Shown here piece by piece: positions 10,709 through 19,960 of a stretch of 64,000 nt of DNA. Location: assembly GCF_003573695.1 (NCBI RefSeq), contig NC_039362.1, positions 181,059,977-181,123,976 of the forward strand, in the 5' to 3' direction. Within the stretch, counting starts at the first letter, position 1. Each line of letters begins with the position of its first letter. Origin of the DNA: Papaver somniferum. Taxonomy: Eukaryota; Streptophyta; Magnoliopsida; Ranunculales; Papaveraceae. The position numbers were made by a program, and so were the translations under genes. Below the pieces are notes generated by a model. It was not told the origin of the DNA, searched no databases, and worked only from the letters and a program-made list of their open reading frames with translations.

Positions 10709-12207
10709 TGATAGACGCATTTATGTGTCTATTTTGTTCTCAATATTTTGTATTGTTAGACTCGATTAAGTACTTATTGTGTTATTTTGTGTTTTTGTAG
10801 ATGTTTTTAGAGAAATAAGCCTTTGCGGCGAAATGAGCTCGAAAAGTAGTGTTTTACACCCCAGGATAATGTACCGGAGGCACCTCAGAAATGCACCAGA
10901 AGCGTCCCATAAATGTACCGGAGGAACCCAGAAAAATTACTATTTCCACCCCAAAATTATTATTTCCAACCCAATTTCTAAAGGGACACCCGTACAGGAT
11001 TAGGGGGAGGGCACTTTTCTTCTCATAATTCAAATTTTGGAAAAAGGCGGGAAAATATTTCTTCTCACTGGCAGTTGGGTCGATCGATTTTTGGAGGGGT
11101 TAGAGTTCGATTAAACCTCTGATTTTCAATGGGTATTTGTGATATGGATAGAGGAAGACATTTTGGGTGTTAGGATCGATCATAATTGGCTAGAATCATC
11201 GCAATCAAGAAATCAGGAAGCACGTTCAAGAAATGAATATCACACGATCACATCAAATTTAGACGTGTACTCATGTGTTTGGAGAGTGTTGAATAAATTC
11301 TACAGCGTGTAAGATCATGATTGGAGTGTTTATACATCATTTCAGCGCGTGGAGAGCTAATTAAAGGAAGAAAATATCCAAAAAATATTTTCTCTTTAAG
11401 CCGAGTAAAGAGAGAATTATCTTGACTTATAGCGTGATTAAATGAGGCTGAGGAGTATAAATAGATTTCTGGTATCACAGAGAAGGGGGATCAAGAGTTT
11501 GGGGTCTAGCCAGAGCCGAGAGGAGCGGGAAATCGGGACTTGCAGGATTTTTCACCTGCTGCTGCTGAAGAAGAAGGAGGAGCTCAAGAACACGAAGAAC
11601 GGACGGCCAAAGACCGTCGTTTTTCAACAGTTCCAGCAGCAGTGGAGAAGTGTCGCAGTTTAGCGGCAGTTTTCTGGTATCGTTTCTTTCTGGACGTGTT
11701 TTGTGAGTCTCAGAACCACTGTTTTATAACTTTTGACTCTTTTAATCATACTTTGAGCATCAAATATATATTTTGAGAACATGATTATTATGATTAGCTA
11801 AACCCCAACACTGGGATGATGGAGGAAGCCGTTCTTTACGCATATGATAATTATATTAATTCTTTTTTTTACTACTTGCACTTTTTATTAATCGATTTAT
11901 GATTTTTCTTAATTGGTTGTGATATCGTATGATGATGTATGCTTGGTCGTAGTTCTTTTGATGCGTCATGCTAGTGATATAAAATAAATATTCTAAAAAT
12001 ATACCTTGGCAAGAATGAGAGTCCTTATGATTTGAGCTATAATTGTTTCGAATAAATATATGAATTGTGTGAATGATTAATGGTGGAATCCTGTGTCCTA
12101 GTGTCTCTTGATCCTGTGAAAAATATTGTGGATATATTTTTGTTTTAAAATTCTTTTCAAGTCCGAGCAACGAATACTTATTTACCGCAATCGAAATACT
12201 ATAAAAA
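10709..12207 (+). repeat. 5' LTR of element B
   Basis: It starts TGATAGACGC and pairs with 16545-18043. TATAAATAG at 11456 is a clear TATA box. Three imperfect 22-bp units around AATGTACCGGAGG lie at about 10866-10935 in the presumed U3. Short ORFs inside (for example 11442-11776) recur in the other LTR only because the DNA is duplicated. Confidence 0.95.
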
Positions 12208-12211
12208 AAAA

Positions 12212-12229
12212 TGGCGCCGCCGACGAGGA
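12212..12229 (+). promoter_or_regulatory. Primer-binding site of element B
   Basis: TGGCGCCGCCGACGAGGA follows the LTR. It resembles the tRNA-Asp-type site seen more perfectly in element F (TGGCGCCGCTGCCGGGG), with mismatches in the middle. Confidence 0.6.
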
Positions 12230-13241
12230 CTTGTGTATAGATTTATTTTTATTTTTTACGTTTCTGGGTTTTTTGTCTTTTTCTTTCAGATTTTGGAAGT
12301 TGGAGCGAAAGAAAATTTTGCCAAAGTTTTTGGTGAATACTTAAAGACTGGAGTAAAAGGCAAAGCGAAAGGGGAGAAAGAAGAAGATTTTTTTTATTTT
12401 TTATTTTGATAAAAAAAAGAGAGAAAAAAGAGAGATATTTGTATTTTTATTTTTTTAGACTTTATTTTTCTTTTGCACTTTTTTTTATGGACTTTGGACT
12501 TTAAATTTTGGGACATTATTTTTTTATACCCCACGGAAGGGTACCCTTAAATATAAATTGTGTGCAGGGAAGGACGACGATTACAATATCGTCTCGGCCC
12601 CTCGGATTCGCACACTGACACCGGAGTCAGTGGCCCGAGTCGACTTCAACGGTTCATCCCCCGTCTGGTACGGGAGGTAAGCTTTCGAAACACCCGCGAA
12701 TCCCCTGTCAGCGGGTTTACTGTATTCCTTAAGGTGATTCATTGATTGAGGACGAATTTGGACTGTTTTTAAATTCCTAGTAAAGGGAAAGGCCTGACCA
12801 ATACAAGATAAGGGTTCGAATTTCATCACCGCTCCCTTCTTGCCCGCTTTAGGAAAACGAAACCAAACGCGAACCTAAGCTTAAAATTTTGACTAGAACG
12901 AGACCAATAGGGTAACGAGCTTAGTAGGAAAGTCGTTCGAAAAATATTGGTTACTCTTTTAGCATACTTCGAAGTTCTTGATGGTTTCTGTGAGTTGAAT
13001 GCGTGATTGCGCCGCCTTGTGATAGCGGTGAGGCCTTGGGTATCAAAGCTTTACTGAGCTTCCCTCGCCTCAATTCAACTTACTTTGACTCGGATTGATT
13101 CCACAGGGGTTTGCTTAAATTGTAACGAATTCCCTTTCGAAGGATTAGAAGCTGGTCTAGAAACAATCTAAGTGGAGCCATCATGCTTGTTGTTTGCTAG
13201 ATTTTATAGGTTTGATTTGGTCGAGTCAGCCTTGTTTGTGA
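12230..13241 (+). other. Leader of element B, no gene seen
   Basis: The first 300 bp is T-rich on the plus strand (12240-12530), followed by a more balanced stretch to 13200. No conserved coding was recognised. A possible splice acceptor (TTGTGTAG) sits at about 13240, just before the main ORF opens, so the leader may contain an intron. Confidence 0.35.
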
Positions 13242-15139
13242 TTGTGTAGAATTCCCTTGCAATTAAGAATATCGAACTGGTATGATAGAAGCCAATACAA
13301 TGATTATCGACCTGAATTTGAATATGGACATCATCCTTTCTATGACCATGGTGGGAATAGTAGTTGGGAACTCCAACCTTTTCAAGGTTATGGTTCATAC
13401 CATGGTGAGCCCAATTACTATCCACACGCGAATTGGTCTTACGAGCAAGAAAATCAGGAACACTGTAGTACTGGTTACTCGTTTTTGGAAACTATTCCTG
13501 ATTATGATATTTCTGAACCTGTTCCATCTCTAGAAGATACCCAACAACGGATTGAAAGGACGTATAAACGTTTAGTTGCAATGAATAGTTCAAAAGAAGA
13601 GTGTACACGATATTCTGAGATGATAAACTTGAGTGGTGAACCTATAAGTGTTATGCTCAGTGAAATTCAGGCACGTCTAGAGGCAGAAAATGAACAGTTG
13701 GCTAATGCTGCTCGAAATAATTTAAATTCCCAAAATAGGGTTTGTAATTCTACCCTTGATATCAATAGTGAATATTTGCCTAATTTAGAGGACGAGGCTA
13801 GAATACAAGACACTACTTATTTAGATAAGGTTCAATCATCTTTATGTTATTATATTGATGATTATGATGACGATAGTATTGATGAAGAACATGAAATATG
13901 TAGGCATAGTGATCAGGAATTTGTTACTTCGATTGAGCTTTATAATGATAGTGTTGTTTCTAATACAAATACAAATAATTTTAATAATTATTCACCTATT
14001 CAAAAGGATGTCGATTTGACTAGAGATACCACCGTTTTAGACGATGTAGTTCATGATCCTTTATCCTGCAGTATGTTGGATAATCCATTATTTGATGTGC
14101 CTATCAGTGAATCGGAGGAGATAACTATGATTAAAACCTTAGTTGATGAGCCTTTATATTAAACTTTCTATGATAATCCTTTATATGGTTGTGATGATGG
14201 TTTAGAGGAAAGAGTTTACCCTGAGAATACTTTTTTAGAATCTAGCGATTTAGAAACACTAGTCTTAGAAGATGATAAACTCGTAGAAATGAGTGAGGAT
14301 GAACCCAACTTAGAAGAATCTATTGACCATTTCCAGAAATCTGATGACCTAGAAATTAGGGAAGTTGTAACTAGTCTTTCTAGAGACACAGAAAAGTCTA
14401 AGTTTGGGGGTGATTATCATTCTCCGTGTGCTTTAACTCTTAGAAAGTACCCTCCTGTAGGACTTGACATTTGTGCCTCAACCATCTTACAAGATTATCT
14501 TCATACACGTTTTCCCGAACCTAATGATGTCCAGAAAGAAGCTCAATTGTTAGAAACCCATCCTCTGGTTGATCTGGTTAACCCAGGCTATGATACCAAG
14601 ATTGACTTTTTTTCCCACCAAAAACTTTTCAACCAATTGTGGGAACTTTTGATTTTAAGATGTGTCGGTTATTAAGTTTTGAGACTAAACCTAATCACTA
14701 TAGGATATTAGGGTCGACACATTTTCTTAAGGAAGACCACCTCTTTCATTGTGGTCAGCTGTATGAGTCAAATCTGACTGATTTAGAGGATCCCCAGTTA
14801 TTCAGGTTGTTGTTATGTGCTTATAAGTTCTTAGTTGAGTTTTTCCAGATTCTAATACCTGAACCGGATCTTAGCTTTGAGGAAATCCAACCGATGAAAA
14901 CCTGTTAGCTAGACCCAGTTATAGAACCTGAACCTGAGCCACAACTAGATGTAGTTGTCTTAAACAAGGGTATGTTCGGCATCTTTTTGGTGTGTTGCAG
15001 TTTCCTCTTCTTGTGGGTAATACTTTTTGATCCAGATGACCCACAGTTATTCCGACTACTTTTATATGATTCTATGAGGTGGCTAATTCCTTCTGATGTC
15101 TGGCTGAAGACTTTAAACTTAGGACTTCTTGGGAGTTAA
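13242..15139 (+). pseudogene. Element B acidic gag-like ORF with C-terminal hydrophobic segments, broken
   Basis: The frame opens at 13242 with a TTG codon and has no early ATG, so the true start is unknown or reached by splicing. It is Tyr/Asn-rich at first (YGHHPFYDHGG), then strongly acidic (IDDYDDDSIDEEHE). A TAA at 14160-14162 interrupts it, but the same frame continues to 14675. The product continues in another frame from 14639 to 15139, with one TAG at 14906-14908. That tail holds a hydrophobic stretch (GIFLVCCSFLFLWVILF) and the phrase DPQLFRLLL twice. The acidic part resembles the ORF of element F in composition. No zinc knuckle or enzymatic motif is visible. The function is unknown, perhaps structural. 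Confidence 0.6.
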
Positions 15140-15234
15140 CCCAATATTCTTGCGACACGGTAATATCTTTCCTTATCTCTTTTTCTTAATTGGTAACAGT
15201 TTCTCCTTGTTCATGTTTTTAATTTTATCTTTAG

Positions 15235-15270
15235 AACATTGAGGACAATGTTAGGTTTAAGTTTGGGGGT
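15235..15270 (+). promoter_or_regulatory. Internal GAGGAC hairpin and polypurine-like tract in element B
   Basis: Arms AACATT (15235-15240) and AATGTT (15247-15252) flank GAGGAC. TTTAAGTTTGGGGGTAT follows about 6 bp later. This copies the arrangement directly upstream of the 3' LTRs of B and F but lies 1.3 kb before B's LTR, just past the ORF end. Confidence 0.6.
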
Positions 15271-15527
15271 ATGGGAGAAATTTTTAGTTGCATAATAAAT
15301 AAACTCCAGAGCCTAGAAATTTATGCTTATTTAGGATGGTACTAACCAATCTAAGTGGATGGAAGAATTTTGGTTTTAGGAGTTGAGGGACCAATCTGAC
15401 TAGATGGAAACATATAAAGAGTCTATTCATAAAAGCACAGAGCTCAGGTGTTAGAAATAACATGATAGTTTCGCCATATCTCGTTGAGTCCTTTTCATTT
15501 CTGTTTCTATTTTTATTTTTAAACTAT

Positions 15528-15806
15528 CACTACAAAATAAGTAGCTTCTAGGGACAGGATCTTTTTTCAAAACCGTTCGTAAAGAGGGTTATTTGGGACG
15601 CTCATGGAGTACTCTTCCCTATTAGTGATCAAATTTTTAAATTAAGGCAATAATATGACCGTCCCTAAAAGAAATGACGACCAAATAGTATTAGTGACGG
15701 TGGAACAGGGTACGGTCAGAAAAACGTCACTAATATCTTCTTGGGACGGATTTGGGTATCTTGGGACGCTTTTTAGACGTCCCAAGAAGCCTTTTGTTTT
15801 GTAGTG
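15528..15806. mobile_element. CACTA-type MITE (279 bp) inside element B
   Basis: Inverted ends CACTACAAAA and TTTTGTAGTG are flanked by a perfect 3-bp duplication, TAT (15525-15527 and 15807-15809), as expected for CACTA elements. The interior has repeated GGGACG/CGTCCC and GTGACG words in both orientations. There is no coding capacity. It inserted after B, or in the lineage leading to it. Confidence 0.85.
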
Positions 15807-15985
15807 TATGTTTCTCTAGGCGATTAGGTGGGGCTCACGATTCAAGTTGTTACCACTGCTAGGGTAAAATAGAGTGACTGAGTATTGAAGAAAAAAAAAT
15901 GAAAAAATGAAAAAAAAAATTATTAAAAAAAAAGTTTTAAACCAGACCATTTGACCAAACGTAATAAAATTCAATAAAGTCGGCC

Positions 15986-16068
15986 ACTGGAACCCTTGTA
16001 TATGCCAGTTGTGTTGACCTAGAGTTAGGATTATTGAACACTGGTTCCCATGTATATGCCAGTGATTT
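15986..16068 (+). repeat. Paired CACTGG...TATATGCCAGT hairpin repeats in element B
   Basis: Two related units, at about 15986-16012 and 16041-16067, each read CACTGG, a CCC-containing loop, then TGTATATGCCAGT. The second forms a 6-bp stem (CACTGG/CCAGTG). They lie in the non-coding region between ORF and 3' LTR. A role in RNA is possible but unproven. Confidence 0.4.
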
Positions 16069-16505
16069 GATATTAGTCAGACTATCTCAGTCATTTAGGA
16101 TAGGTTTATTTTGGCAGTGGCCTTCAGACAGATATGAGAAACATCGTTCACCTAGTTAACATCAAAACCATCTATATTTTTTCTATATTCATCTCTTAAT
16201 CTATCCATATGATTAGTCTGACTCCGAGTATGATTTCCATCGTAAAACTATCTTAGTAAAGCTCTGTCACTTATATGAATTTTAGTGTACTTGGGTGCAA
16301 ACTCGTATACATCAATTGGAATTTCGCGTCAGGGTACTTCCTCCTGTAATTAATAAGTATGCCAACCAAGATGGTTCTTTAGTGCTTTCCAAGATTTTGC
16401 GTAGATAGTTAAGGTCTGGAGTAATGGTTTTGTGGGTACACCTCTGGTAAACCCTCCCGAGATTAACTCGGTCACTAAGGACACCTAGTGAGTTAGGATT
16501 TTATT

Positions 16506-16544
16506 TTTGCTCGAGGACTAGCAAATAATAAGCTTGGGGGTATT
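16506..16544 (+). promoter_or_regulatory. GAGGAC hairpin and polypurine tract upstream of B's 3' LTR
   Basis: Arms TTTGCT (16506-16511) and AGCAAA (16520-16525) enclose C-GAGGAC-T. AAGCTTGGGGGTATT then leads straight into the LTR start TGATAGA. The G-run is the likely plus-strand primer. The hairpin has the same loop in F and in the internal copy at 15235. Confidence 0.75.
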
Positions 16545-18043
16545 TGATAGACACATTTATATGTCTATTTTGTTCTCAATATTATGTATTGTTAGACTCG
16601 ATTAAGTACTTATTGTGTTATTTTGTGTTTTTGTAGATGTTTTTAGAGAAATAAGCCTTTGCGGCGAAATGAGCTCGAAAAGTAGTGTTTTACACCCCAG
16701 GATAATGTACCGGAGGCACCTCAGAAATGCACCGGAAGCGTCGCAGAAATGTACCGGAGGAACCCAGAAAAATTACTATTTCTACTCCAAAATTACTATT
16801 TCCACCCCAACTGCTAAAGGGACACCCATACAGGATTAGGGGGAGGACACTTTTCTTCTCATAATTCAGATTTTGGAAAAAGGCGGGAAAATATTTCTTC
16901 TCACTGGCAGTTGGGTCGATCAATTTTTGGAGGGGTTAGAATTCGATTAAACCTCTGATTTTCAATGGGTATTTGTGATATTGATAGAGGAAGACATTTT
17001 GGGTGTTAGGATCGATCATAATTGGCTGGAATCATTGCAATCAAGAAATCAGGAAGCACGTTCAAGAAATGAATATCACACGATCACATCAAATTTAGAC
17101 GTGTACTCATGTGTTTGGAGAGTGTTGAATAAGTTCTACAGCGTGTAAGATCATGTTTGGAGTGTTTATACATCATTTCAGCGCGTGGAGAGCTAATTAA
17201 AGGAAGAAAATATCCAAAAAATATTTTCTCTTTAAGCCGAGTAAAGAGAGAATTATCTTGAGTTATGGCGTGATTAAATGAGGCTGAGGAGTATAAATAG
17301 ATTTCTGGTATCACAGAGAAGGGGGATCAAGAGTTTGGGGTCTAGACAGAGCCGAGAGGAGCGAGAAATCGGGACTTGCAGCATTGTTCACTTGCTGCTG
17401 CTGAAGAAGAAGGAGGAGCTCAAGAACACAAAGAACGAACGGCCAAAGACCGTCGTTTTTCAACAGTTCCAGCAGCAGTGGAGAAGTGTCGCAGTTTAGC
17501 GGCAATTTTCTGGTATCGTTTCTTTCTGGACGTGTTTTGTGAGTCTCAGAACCACTGTTTTATAACTTTTGACTCTTTTAATCATACTTTGAGCATCAAA
17601 TATATATTTTGAGAACATGATTATTATGATTAGCTAAACCCCAACACTGGGATGATGGAGGAAGCCGTTCTTTACGCATATGATAATTATATTAATTCTT
17701 TTTTTGACTACTTGCACTTTTTATTAATCGATTTATGATTTTTCTTAATTGGTTGTGATATCGTATGATGATGTATGCTTGGTCGTAGTGCTTTTGATGC
17801 GTCATGCTAGTGATATACAATAAATATTCTAAAAATATACCTTGGCAAGAATGAGAGTCCTTATGATTTGAGCTATAATTGTTTCGAATAAATATATGAA
17901 TTGTGTGAATGATTAATGGTGGAATTATGTGTCCTAGTGTCTCTTGATCCTGTAACAAATATTGTGTATATATTTTTGTTTTAAAAATATTTTCAATTCC
18001 GAGCAACGAATCCTTATTTACCGCAATCGAAATACTATAAAAA
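16545..18043 (+). repeat. 3' LTR of element B
   Basis: It pairs with 10709-12207 at about 97% identity by hand count. TATAAATAG lies at about 17292. It is followed by the ACAGA duplication at 18044-18048, after which A's integrase resumes. Confidence 0.95.
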
Positions 18044-18866
18044 ACAGACTATTTCACTAAATGGGCAGAAGTAAAAGCAGTTCAACATATTCGCGATAAA
18101 GACATCTTCACATTCATTTTTGAAAATATTATATGCAGATTTGACATGTGCAAAATTGGTGTCTGATAATGGGAAGCAGTTTGAAGGCGAGAATATAACA
18201 ATGCTGCTCAATGCGTTCAAAATTCAAAGTGGCAAATTTACCCCTTTGTATCCTCAAAGTAATGGACAAGTAGAAGCTACAAATAAAAAAATCGCATAAA
18301 ACCTGAAGAAAAAGCTAGAATGGCACAAAAAAGGATGGTGCGAACAAGTACATAATGTAATATGGCCTTATAAAACTACAAGAAGAGAAGCAACAGGAAT
18401 GTCGCCCTTCTGTTTGACATATGGAGCAGAGGCAGTGCTACCAACAGAAGTTATCATCCCTACCACAAAGAGAGAAGCTTGGGAAAAGAATTTAAGTGCG
18501 GATTTGATCTTAACAAAATTGGATGATTTGGAGGAAGTAAGAGAAGTCGTTTTGCAGCACATGGAAAATTATCAAAAAAGACTAGCTCGAGAATACAACA
18601 AGCGGGTTAAAATAAGAGAATTCCAACCAAGAGACTTAGTGCTACGCGAAATTCCAGTGTATCAAAAAGGAAAAGATAGAAAATTGGAGAAAAGCTGGGA
18701 TGGACGTTATATAATAAAAAGAATAGTTGGAGAGGGAGCCTATGAATTAATGGATCCTGAAGGACGAAATACATGTCGTAAATTAGATCGACCTTGGAAT
18801 AGGCAGTTCTTGAAAAAATATTATCCATATCCTCTTGCAAATCAACTCGCATGGATAAACAGTTAA
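18044..18866 (+). pseudogene. Element A integrase, C-terminal part
   Basis: Continues the integrase cut at 10708. The core resumes after the duplication. A LVSDNGKQF segment near 18157 holds the second catalytic Asp, and NGQVEATNKKI near 18262 the catalytic Glu. A frameshift and a stop lie between about 18110 and 18300. The frame from 18399 is intact to 18866: MSPFCLTYGAEAVLP, a basic linker (REYNKRVKIREFQPRDLVL) and a GAYELMDPEG...FLKKYYP end typical of the gypsy integrase C-terminal domain. No chromodomain is present, as expected for Tat elements. Confidence 0.85.
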
Positions 18867-19960
18867 AGTCTGTAAGTTCATATTTTTGAACAAGAGTCTG
18901 CAATGCGAATATTTCGCTTGAAAGTTAAGAAATTCTATAACAGCAAAGTAAGACCTTGATACAAGGCTACATAAAATAATATTTATTATCAGATTGTCTA
19001 GGAATCCGAATGTGGCGTGCATCCTAGTTCTCTCATACGCAAAGGTAATATAGTAAGACCTATTGCACGTCATAATTGGAAAGATCTAGAAGGCATGACT
19101 CAAGGGAAGGCTACACCGACCCCGGAACTTGAGTTGTGGAGATTTGGGGTGAGAATTAAACGATAATGCCCATCCGGGAGAGATACCTTAAATTTTCAGT
19201 CTAAGATAGTAATCTTAGATTGAGAGCCTAAGGTGAGAAAGGCTCTCCCAAGGAGTGCAGAAACTCGCTCAGGGCGCCGAGGTACACGGTTGAGTCAAGA
19301 GTGCCCGGGGAGTCTGGAGCGTACCTAGCCACTCTTGAAAAGTCCTGACTATGATGCACTCGGTCCGAAGATACCCCACTTAGGGTGCGGTCTTGATGCC
19401 ATAAACCTTATCGGTAGTGTATGCGAGACTGCGAAATCAACTGGTTGTTGAATTAATGGATGGGAAGAGCCATAATCTTAACCCGATAGAGGTAAGCTTC
19501 CTTGAAGGGGAAACCATAGGGGAAGATAAGGACGACACCCTCCATTAGGGAGCTGAATTGTGTCAAAATACGTAAATATCATAAGGCTTTTACTCATGGG
19601 AGCATTAAGACTTGTGATATTTATGCGACAAACCTGAAGAGGAAATAATACAAGCGAAAAAGATAAGACGAGATCAATGGGTCTATGTACTAAAATACAA
19701 AGACCTCCTGCGATCTCGTCGCACAAGAATGAGGCAAGATAAGACCTTTACATATGAAGGAAAAATAAGACCTCCCAAGTAAATTAAACAAACTAATGAT
19801 AAATTCGCACAATTGTTTCTTACAAGAAAAATAATAAGAGACAAGTATGGGAATTAAAACAACGATATATTATCTTCCTTGCAACAAACAAGTCTAAAAA
19901 TACGAAGGTTCAAAATACGTCAAAATAAAGAAAGGAAATCAAGAATGCTCAAAATAATTT
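18867..19960 (+). other. Conserved pol-to-antisense-gene spacer of element A
   Basis: No coding is supported. Blocks shared with G (1-360) and E (reverse of 31440-31770) appear at 19260-19560: CAGGGCGCCGA, GTCTGGAGCGT, CACTCGGTCC, CCACTTAGGGTG, TGGATGGGAAGAG, TCCTTGAAGGGGAA and GACACCCTCCATTAGGGAG. TAAGACCT recurs at 18949, 19054, 19740 and 19766. It lies between the convergent 3' ends of pol and the antisense gene. Confidence 0.6.

Larger units (their letters stand above)
10709..18043 (+). mobile_element. Element B: non-autonomous LTR retrotransposon (TR-GAG/LARD type) nested in A's integrase
   Basis: Two 1,499-bp LTRs (10709-12207 and 16545-18043) flank 4.3 kb with an Asp-tRNA-like primer site, one long acidic ORF region and a polypurine tract, but no protease, RT or integrase. 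The duplication is perfect (ACAGA). I count about 44 differences between the LTRs (about 3%), younger than A's 5%, as nesting requires. The LTRs end in AAAAA rather than CA, but the duplication fixes the boundary. It must depend on another element's enzymes. A 279-bp CACTA MITE sits inside it. Confidence 0.95.
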
